Below are positions 55,751 to 64,000 of a stretch of DNA of 64,000 nucleotides, one piece after another. The notes below the pieces were generated by a model that was given only the letters and a program-made list of their open reading frames with translations, had not been told where the DNA came from and did not search any database. Positions within the stretch are counted from its first letter, which is position 1, and each line of letters opens with the position of its first letter. The position numbers and the translations under genes were made by a program. This stretch comes from Engraulis encrasicolus (lineage: Eukaryota; Chordata; Actinopteri; Clupeiformes; Engraulidae): positions 26,012,567-26,076,566 of the forward strand of contig NC_085865.1 in assembly GCF_034702125.1 (NCBI RefSeq), in the 5' to 3' direction.

Positions 55751-57623
55751 GTGTGTGCGCGTGCGTGTGTGTGTGTATCCTCCTGCCTGTCTGACATTTC
55801 TGTGGATATCTATCATGTTCCAGCAGACACTTTCTGTGTAGGTGATGATGAAACAAGTAGTGGATACTGAGCAAGATGGACTCGTCCATCCAGACACGAC
55901 TATGTTCTACCTTGTTGATAACAATCCAATCTATCACCAAACCAAACTGTGAATAAAATAACAGCACAGAACGTTGAAACTTGGCAGGAGTTGCAGTATG
56001 TAGGGGTGTCGCGTCTCTGCGTCATGATTATCCCCCTGAATGGAAGTTAATCTTGGGCCCCAGCTCAACGCCCTCTGTGACCCCTTGTGTACCCCTGGCC
56101 TAGCTTGGTTTTACCATTCCCTCGTACTAATTTCATTCATACAGATGGTCTGGAATGGCTGAACTGAGAAATGGTTAGTGGAGGAAGGGGTGAATAACAC
56201 CCCATTAAAATGTGAAATATTTTAACCAATCGCGGTGCGCGAGCGAACTGTGCAACAGAAATATGCTGTTGCACTACATATTCAGCACTCTGTATAGCCC
56301 CATATTGCTCTACTTGTGCTGACGCAGTGTTTTGGCCTCATGGTCCATCACGGCAGCCCAGCTGACAGGCTAATCCCAACAACTTTAACCCACAGTGTAC
56401 TAATCCTGTCATGTGGATGACAAGAGGTCTGCCCCTTGACAAACAGTGAAGATGAGCCCCAGTCTGACTGGGAGAAAGGAGAACCCATGTCCTGCCAGGT
56501 CACTTGTCCTCTCACCCTCTCAGTCTTACCCTTAACCCTTAGCCTCAGGAATAGCCTTTTTCATGTGACGACGTCAGGCACCTTCAATTCAATGCATTTG
56601 AAGCAGGAAAAGTAGCATCCAGTGGCATAGACATAAACTTACACTCCACAGTTTTCTATGGGAACGGGTTGTCATATTTTTTATTTCCTTCACTTCAAGA
56701 ATGGAACTTCTTCTCACCCACTGCTTAACCCATTTTGTCCTAAGCCCTTTTTGGGAAAGTGTGCCCTCTGCCTATTAAATCCTAAATAGTGCAGCCTCTG
56801 ACGCACATACAAACATCAGATAAGTTGCATTTAAAAGCTATGAACCTCATTTTGCATTAGAATTTTTAATAAAAACAGCTCAAATCTCAAGAACCTGAAT
56901 GCAGCGTATATGTGTCTCCAGGACACAATGGGTTAACTGAGTCAGCAGGTCGTCAGCAGCTTTGGTCTTAGGAGTTAGGATGATGATTACGATGATGATG
57001 ATTTATTAACTTTTTACATTTATTTTTTCATTATTAGTAATTATTTAATGGTATTTACGTATTTGTTTATTTATCCCTAAGAATGGTGGAATATACACAA
57101 AGAGAGAAAGGATAGCAAAATGTGTCCAAATGTGAAGAATCATGATGACTATCTATTGACCTATTGACTGAATGACCACAATAAAGTAAATAGGCTTTAT
57201 AAAAAGAGGTGGGGATAATGCAGACAAAATGTAATGACTCAAATCAAATCTGGCCAAGCTTGTCATCTCTGCCATCTCCTGTTCCCATAACTTTGTAACG
57301 TAATACTGTAACGTGATGACAACGTGAGCGAGAGCTCCATTTTGATGGGTTCTCCGATGGCCTTTGAGCAGTGCGCTCACACAACAGCCTGGCCGGTCGC
57401 ACTACTGTTCAGCTTGCACAAGCTGTACAGTCGCAACAGGCAGGCTGGGGATACAGCATCCTAGTGCAGGAACTGGTAGCCATCATGACCTGTGCTGCTA
57501 AGCTAGGATAGCAGTGATTGATCAGTAGGGAATGTTCCAAAAGCACACTGTTTTGTTTAGCACGGTCTACAGGTATGTAGCGGAGAAACATTTGAGGTTT
57601 CTCACTCTCTTAGTCATTCCCTA

Positions 57624-57679
<56 letters not shown>

Positions 57680-59756
57680 AATAATTTTCCCCATGGTCCT
57701 GCTTTTTCCTGGTATCCATTTCTGTTTCTCTCCCTTTTTTGTCAGTATATTTGTGATTCCTCCCCTCTTTCTCTCTTGTAGATCATTCCCAGTTACTCCC
57801 TCTTCTTGCTCTTTGTCTCAGCCGCACGGCCTCTTGATCATCCACAGCTGTCCGTGTGCTCCACTTTTATCTCACCCTCCTTCTTGTTAATTGCGACCTT
57901 TTTTGTTTTAAGTGCCACTGAGACATTACGCACATCCTCACACTTTAGCGTTGCCTTTGCACTGCAGCGGCTGCTGCTATGGACACCTGTTGCTACTTCA
58001 GGGACCCGCTGATGCTTTCCGCAGATGATCTTCACTCAGTGCCAATTTTTTTGCACTAAGAGTGGATCTGTGGGGTTTTTTTGTCTTTCGAGCTCATGTC
58101 CCATACACAGGGAATACAAGAGGGGAGGACAACGGGGTCAGTTGTCCCAGGCCCAGGGAATTGGGTCCTCATTATGATGTATGTATAGGGTGGGGGAGGG
58201 AATGGGGCTTTTCATATGACTTTTTCCCGGGCCCAGCCAAAGCTGTTAGCGGCCCTGCAATACACACATCTGTTCTTAATTCCAGGCTCTCTCTCTCTCA
58301 GAACATATCTGTCCAGGGATATCTGTCCAGTGCCCAATACTGTTCTAATCTTGTTATATTTATATATTATTATGTGTGCTGAGTGCAAGCCAGAAAACTA
58401 GAATCTCGGTTGCACTGTAAAACATTACCGGAACGATCGCAGAAAAAAAATAGAAAAGCTTTAAAAATAACTTGGAACTGAAATCAAAGCTGGAAATGGA
58501 AAGAATGCCGTTTTAGGAGCTGATCCTTGTGTGTGTATATCCATTGGGAGATAGCTATCATTAAACCAGCGCTACTTGCCTGGTTTGTGAAGTCAAGGTT
58601 TAATGAACTGCCGATGGGTCGGGCATAGGCTATCAATACCTTGGGGAAAATGGATTAACTCTGATCCATTGGTACCTTCCGCCAATGCATGTACTGGATT
58701 GGATCTGGGTGATTGACAGTTATTTTCAAAATGTCATTGTCACTTTACATAGACATTGTTTTTGTCGTATCCATGGAAACATTTTTCTGAGTGACAAGAA
58801 CAGTTTAGGGCCTCTATCTGTATTGTTCATTCTTCAGTTTGAGCACTTTGTGACAACCCCGCACTGAAATTTTGATTTGTTGCAGATATGGTTGAGCTGC
58901 TCTCATTTTTTCAGATATATTTTTTTACGAGTGCTGCTGGCTTAAGATTTTGAGGGAGTCATTAGTGTGACAGCGTCACAGGCTGTCACAACACTCATAA
59001 CGTCAAGAGCCATTAGACACACACACGCACACACACAGACACGCACACACACGCACACGCACACACACAGCCTAAATTTGTACGGGGTGGATGATGTTTT
59101 GGGTGCTGAACTGAAGCTGAACCGACTTAATTTGCACATTAAATATCTTTATGACAAAATGTAGTAAAGTCTTTTCCCTGAACCTCCTCCACAAACCCCA
59201 GAGGCTGCATGGAAATGGGCTGGAGTTGACACTGGGACCAACCTGATATAGCATTGGCCATTGCGCCATTCTGTCTTCGTCACTGGATTCGAGTGAATAA
59301 GAGCAAGTTGTACTCTACATGCATTTAAGAAGGACTACTGTGGTTGCTGTTGGGTAACTCTTTCCTGTCCCATTTCCGTAGATTATGTATGGTCTCTCAG
59401 CAACAGTCAGACGCACTGCGAGCAGGTACATTCACAGAGTATGCCAGTGTTCAGTTTAAAACAAGTCTTCAAATATTCCATGTACATATGTGGGACAGCG
59501 TTCTACAACCAGAATATTCCCGGAACAACACAACCACGTTCTCATGAAAAAAGAGTTTACATGACTTGTATGTAAGCCTAAACTAAATACGGAATATAGA
59601 GCATTCCGATTGAAATTGGAATATTCCTTGCATGTAACTTACTGATAGCAAGGAAAGTACAAGTACACACATGTCCTGTAGCATACACAGACAGTGATAC
59701 ACATCAGCATCACCCAAATCAAAGGCATCGGCAATTGCAAAAATGTGAATAATTGA

Positions 59757-59787
<31 letters not shown>

Positions 59788-60113
59788 CTAATTTCAGATG
59801 ATGTGCAAGAGAAAAAAAATAAGTCAAACTAAGTAAATGAAAAGCAGAACCAAAAAAAGTACAAATGTGTGTTTTAATGCAACGTAATGATGAACTGTAT
59901 ATACCTGTGGTCCAGTGTGCCGGTCATGCCGCCGCCGCCGCCCTTCTGTTTGCCACGCATCATCATGGTCTTCATCTTCATCTCGGTGATGGAGGGCATG
60001 AGGAGAGGCACGGCCAGGCAGAAGAGCGCCAGCTGGGGGGGCAGGGGGGCGCCCGACGGGGTCTTCTTCTTCTGCCCATGCAGGAACTTCAACTTGCCTT
60101 GGAACTGCATGGT
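53673..60113 (-). CDS. ahrr: Aryl hydrocarbon receptor repressor, last two coding exons
   Basis: AHRR is a bHLH-PAS protein that competes with the dioxin receptor AHR for ARNT and DNA and recruits repressors. Two exons are in the window: 60113-59905 and 54951-53673 (stop TAG), joined in phase (AG plus T gives Ser before EEQYRRHPM). The first reads [33 protein letters not shown] and ITEMKMKT, matching the AHRR segment after the PAS region. The last exon (425 residues) ends with [11 protein letters not shown]..., like the human VKREPLDSPQW. It also has [10 protein letters not shown] (54371-54360) and MKAE (54230-54219), which line up with the three SUMO-acceptor lysines known in human AHRR; an extra IKSE lies at 54446-54435. 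Poly-Gly and His-rich runs occur. The bHLH and PAS-A exons lie beyond 64000. Which fish paralogue (a or b) is not decided. Confidence 0.9.
55006..55099. repeat. GA microsatellite near the ahrr last exon
   Basis: A pure GA run of about 90 bases lying 55 to 148 bases upstream of the last exon's acceptor in the sense of transcription. On the transcript it is a CU tract, in effect an extended polypyrimidine tract. Confidence 0.92.
55662..55778. repeat. GT microsatellite in ahrr intron
   Basis: GT with a few GC steps at its right end. Confidence 0.95.
55779..56724. other. ahrr intron, nothing recognised
   Basis: No conserved frame or repeat that I recognise. Confidence 0.45.
56725..56936. mobile_element. 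TTAA-flanked MITE, CCCATTTTGTCCT ends
   Basis: The element 56729-56932 begins CCCATTTTGTCCTAAGCCC and ends GGACACAATGGG, with TTAA on both sides. The CCC...GGG ends next to TTAA are the piggyBac pattern. Confidence 0.7.
57631..57677. repeat. CT microsatellite
   Basis: About 47 bases of CT followed by pyrimidine-rich sequence. Confidence 0.92.
58108..58265 (-). mobile_element. CAGGG...CCCTG hAT MITE, reverse copy
   Basis: It runs from CAGGGAATACAAGAGGGGAG to GCTGTTAGCGGCCCTG, with GTTGTCCCAGGCCCAGGG and CCCGGGCCCAGCCAAAGC inside. The flanks CCATACAC and CAATACAC match at 7 of 8 positions. Confidence 0.7.
58266..59755. other. ahrr intron, mostly unique
   Basis: A short CA/CG tract lies at 59019-59069. 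No gene or further repeat was recognised. Confidence 0.45.
59756..59787. repeat. GATT microsatellite
   Basis: Seven GATT units. Confidence 0.9.
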
Positions 60114-60224
60114 CTAGGAGAAGAGGGGGAAGAGAGGGAAGGATGTCAGCAAAATGCTGCTCACTAAAATACTGTACAAGTCTGACTGAACGTCACTTGC
60201 CATGGGCCTGCACGGTCTAGGAGA

Positions 60225-60445
60225 AAGGCAGAGCTGGAGTTGTAGGGGGATGAGGGGGGATGCCATCCCCCCTACAATGAAAATGGTCTAAAATCATCCC
60301 CCTCAATGACAATGGTCAAAAATCATCCCCCTCTAAAACAGGCATCCCTTCTTCACATATTGTGTTAAAATTGCACTTTTAACAACTACTTTTTCTAAAG
60401 TTTCTCGTGGGAGAAACCCCCGAACCCCCAATAATTAGAATCCAT
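60225..60445. repeat. Degraded repeat with CATCCCCCT words
   Basis: ATCATCCCCCTCAATGA and AATCATCCCCCTCTAAAAC repeat, followed by GTGGGAGAAACCCCCGAACC, which resembles an internal word of fish hAT elements. The limits are unclear. Confidence 0.35.
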
Positions 60446-60934
60446 CTCTGACCATCCACCCTGGTTTGATTTTACAACTCGACCACTGGAGAAAGAGTAA
60501 AGAAAGGTAGCGAAGGAGGATGTCAGTGAAATACTGTTGGCTAAAACACAAATCTGATTTTAAGATCACAGATCATTTGTCAAGGATATACAGATCTTCC
60601 AACGAACTGTAACTGCATTTTATGTATGATGTGCAGAGATTTAGTTCATGTAGCAATCTTTTTGGCCTTTCGTGTATTATAGATGTGCAGAGTTTTATTG
60701 TAACCGTTTTTTCCCGATTTTCATATGAATGTCAGTAAATGATGCTGCTGTTCTCCCTTCTGTCCAACACAAATCTCGCCAAGGGGCAGATGATGTGTTT
60801 AGTTTTAAATAGACAAAGGCAAAGCTGTGACTCCATTTAAAAGTGGAAGTGACGTAGAACGTAGACTAAAATTCAGCAATGGACCAAATTAAGCCAACCA
60901 ATCTGAATTATTTATTTATTTTATAAAAATATAT

Positions 60935-61120
60935 TTTTAGGGGCCTTTTATGCCTTTATTTTACAGGACAGTCGAAGATGGTGACAGGAAGCGAATGGGA
61001 CAGAGAGACCGAGGAGGATCGGGAAATGACCCCGACCGGACTCGAACCGGAGTCCCCGTGGGTGGGCATGCAAGCCCAAATGTGGGGGGCTTAGCGCGCT
61101 GCGCCACAGCACCCCCCAAC
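60935..61120 (-). mobile_element. tRNA-derived SINE, reverse orientation
   Basis: On the minus strand it opens GGGGGGTGCTGTGGCGCAGC (A box TGGCGCAGCGCG), then GGTTCGAGTCCGGTCGGGG (B box), GACCCCTTC-like body words, and ends TGCCTTTATT-side A/T. This is a very common teleost SINE structure. Confidence 0.8.
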
Positions 61121-61981
61121 CAATCTAAATTCTTATTAATCTGTAATTTAGCTAATTTTAAACCTACTAATATGATTTTCTCATGAAGTTATGTGTGGTG
61201 ATTTACTTATTTACATTACTGCTTCCATCCCTGGTTGTTTTCCAACAATCCAACTTTAAAAAAAAAAAAAACTTTCTTTGCTTTCAAGTCTCTCCAAGCC
61301 CTAATGAATTCTTTTCTTTTCACTCATTTCCTCATGCTGGGCATTTTGATTTACTGCATGAGTTTTTATATTTCAAAAAGCAAACATTTGTGTTTCTACT
61401 ATTGTACAGATTTCAGATTTGATCAGCCATCTTACATACAAACATACTGACTGAATAGGGGGAAAAAAACTCACTCGCAACAATAACATGGAAATCAATT
61501 GTTTCTGCCTAATTTGACATCAGGAACCATGTCGTACTTCAGCAAGCGCAATTCATACTTGTGGATTACTGTGTTCTGATTCATGCTTTCCAGGCCAGGA
61601 GCCAGGAGAACCCTTCCTCCAATCACAAGCTGCAGCAATAGTCACGGCACTGCTCTTGCTGCCGAAAAAGCAATCCAACCCTGTCGACCGGTTGGGTGCT
61701 GAGAGCTCGTGGTTGGTGACCTTTCCGGAGTCCACCGTCCCTCTCTCTCTCTCGCTCATGTTTGTTTTTTCCACTGCTCCTCTCCGCTGCCTGTTGTTTC
61801 TCCCCCAATGGTGGCGGCGTCCAAACCACGCTGGTTTGTGCACTTAGAGGTAAAACGCTCGCAGAAAAATAGCAACTGGCTCAGGCGAGTTGGCAAAAAA
61901 AGAGCTGTTGACGGCGGGTCGGGAGCTCATTGTGGTGCACTGAAAAACACTTAGGTTCTCACGCTTCCGTAATACCACTAC

Positions 61982-62115
<134 letters not shown>

Positions 62116-62529
62116 TGTGTGTGCGTGTGCGTGTGCATGTGTGTGTGTGTGTGCACGTGCGCGCGCATGGCGTGAATGAGAATATTCATATGTGTGGGAC
62201 GGAGTGGGTAAACACAGGGCAGGATTGCCCTGACTGCTGAACAGCACTTTCCACTGTCTCATTTTTTTCCCTCCAGCAGAGGCTTCTCTCTGTTAGCCCA
62301 GCTCTCAGGACCATCTCACTGTGAGGTGAGAGGGTAAAAGGAGCTCTCTGTTGTTTTATTTTAATTATTTCACATGTCGAGCCCCTCAATAAAAAACCCA
62401 CACACGGGTACAAGAGAACAACTCTTCCTCTGACTCTCCCAGACAGAGGAGGAGGACGAGAAGTGCTACTGTGGGGGGAGGGGGGGGGGGGGGGACAGTG
62501 GACAGGGGACAGATTGTCATAGGCATTAT

Positions 62530-62850
<321 letters not shown>

Positions 62851-62921
62851 GCACACATGCACAGGAGCGACATAGTAGTGCGGCTCAGTCCGAATATGAG
62901 GCGGCTAGACGATCCAGGGTC

Positions 62922-62992
62922 AGGGTTGAAGAGGAGTTGAGTAGTTGAAGAGGAGTTGAAGAGTTGAAGAGGAGGTGAGGAGTTGAAAAGTT
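62922..62992. repeat. Minisatellite GAGTTGAAGAG
   Basis: Five to six imperfect units of about 11 bases (GAAGAGGAGTT, GAGTAGTTGAAGAG and similar). Confidence 0.8.
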
Positions 62993-63324
62993 CACAGACT
63001 TGAACTTGTGCGATTCACAAGTCACATTACTGTAACGGACTACAGGAGAAAGCCACACTGAGTACAGCTGTATGTTGTAGGCGTGTTTTAACTGGTAACT
63101 GCCCGTCATTATACTGTAAGTAGTACTTAAAATGCCATTATTCTTTGAAATCCTTTGTAATTTACCTACATACTGTACATCACACGTGGTAAATGCTGAT
63201 TCCTTTTTCCATCTTAAACCAGTGTTGTGTGGTGCATTATGTTTGAAATCTTTCCACATTTCTCTTGATACTGTACAGCCCCTGATTCACCTGATGTTTT
63301 GTCAGTCGGAATGGTAGTGCCATA

Positions 63325-63622
63325 AACCTCATTTTTGCCCCTTGACCTCTGAACTCTCCCTGAGGTGACTGTACTTTTCCCTGTGAGCATGTGATTAAGG
63401 ACAATAACAGTCAGGGTGCAATTTGGCACTTAACTCATCCTTTGACTTTCCAACTTGCTTTCCACACGCTGTGGTCTATCCCCAAGAACCTTGTCCGCCC
63501 CTTTGATCTCAGCCCTTTGGCCTCTGAATTCTGCCTGAAGTGACTGCACTGCTCCTTGTGAGTATGTGATTAAGAACGAAACAGTCAGGGTGCCACTTGG
63601 CAACTTTTGTTTAACCTATCCG
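63325..63622. repeat. Local tandem duplication
   Basis: About 63330-63440 and 63507-63620 share GCCCCTTGACCTCTGAA / GGCCTCTGAATTCTGCC, GTGAGCATGTGATTAAG / GTGAGTATGTGATTAAG and AACAGTCAGGGTGC in order, with substitutions. Confidence 0.7.
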
Positions 63623-64000
63623 TGTACTGGTACATTATATCTTAAAGAGGGTGTATGAAACCGTTTATAGACAATTAAAACCATTCTAAATTAGGTTGCC
63701 TATCTTTTAAAATTATTGTAATTTACAAAGTGTAATGGAGTTGAAAGACCAACTGTTCTCTAACTGGCATCCATTCTGGTCCAGGCACGAGTCAAATATA
63801 ATTTTCTTACAATACTCACTTTTGCTCCTAACTCTGTGGCTGTTGCAAGTCTCATAGCGTAAACGTTTGACATCAGTTTGAGGAAAGGTGGTGACAAAAG
63901 AATAAAATGATGTGTGTGAATTCTATTTGGCCAGAGATAGCACACATACTGAATATATGTTTTCATTTGTTCCTAACTCATGGCAGGCCAAATCTTTAGC
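63623..64000. other. Window end, ahrr upstream intron or flank
   Basis: No exon with ahrr-like bHLH or PAS words and no repeat was recognised. Confidence 0.4.

Noticed and set aside
60935..61120. Possible tRNA gene on the minus strand
   Set aside because: Good A and B boxes, but the body and A/T tail are those of a SINE.
61553..61843. Minus-strand frame as an upstream ahrr exon
   Set aside because: No AHRR PAS or bHLH words and no suitable splice sites; it probably lies in an intron.

Overview
This is a window of vertebrate nuclear DNA, most likely from a teleost fish. Coding information is split into short exons with GT/AG boundaries. The introns are packed with CA/GT, CT/GA and TCTA microsatellites, and the mobile elements are of fish type: L2-like LINEs, Tc1, hAT and TTAA-flanked MITEs, tRNA-derived SINEs and a V-SINE. 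The species cannot be fixed from sequence alone; frequent 'taggcctac'-type words recall clupeiform fish, but that is only an impression.

Five protein-coding genes can be reconstructed exon by exon. (1) sharpin, minus strand, 262-4620, four 5' exons; its 3' part lies left of the window. (2) maf1, plus strand, 9607-18394, complete, 245 codons; it is head-to-head with sharpin, as in human. (3) A clade B serpin of the leukocyte elastase inhibitor type, minus strand, 21736-29041, complete, 377 codons, tail-to-tail with maf1. (4) pigm, plus strand, 30656-39653, complete, 430 codons, divergent from the serpin across a gap of about 1 kb. (5) ahrr, minus strand, last two coding exons 59905-60113 and 53673-54951; its bHLH/PAS exons lie right of the window. 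The genes do not form a pathway. They act in LUBAC/NF-kB signalling, Pol III repression, protease inhibition, GPI-anchor synthesis and dioxin-receptor feedback. No RNA genes or CRISPR arrays were found; tRNA-like boxes occur only inside SINE-type repeats.

Region by region: 1-4.6 kb sharpin with a nested hAT in intron 1; 4.6-8.8 kb a repeat-filled head-to-head spacer; 8.8-19.7 kb maf1; 19.7-21.7 kb repeats; 21.7-29.8 kb the serpin; 29.8-30.6 kb a divergent promoter region; 30.6-41 kb pigm with LINE and Tc1 insertions in intron 1; 41-52.2 kb intergenic repeats including an L2 inside a hAT; 52.2-64 kb ahrr and its long introns.

The most unusual signal is that three of the five genes carry tandem copies of an exon-intron junction. 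maf1 intron 3 has five copies of the exon-3 end with its donor. pigm exon 2 is preceded by three copies of its acceptor and first codons. sharpin exon 4 has an upstream copy of its acceptor and first 62 bases. A second notable signal is a set of snap-back repeats sharing a TTTCG...CTTCWTCAG loop, two of them flanked by 15-bp direct repeats. All coordinates and reading phases were worked out by eye from the sequence. Family names rest on recalled homology, not on a search.
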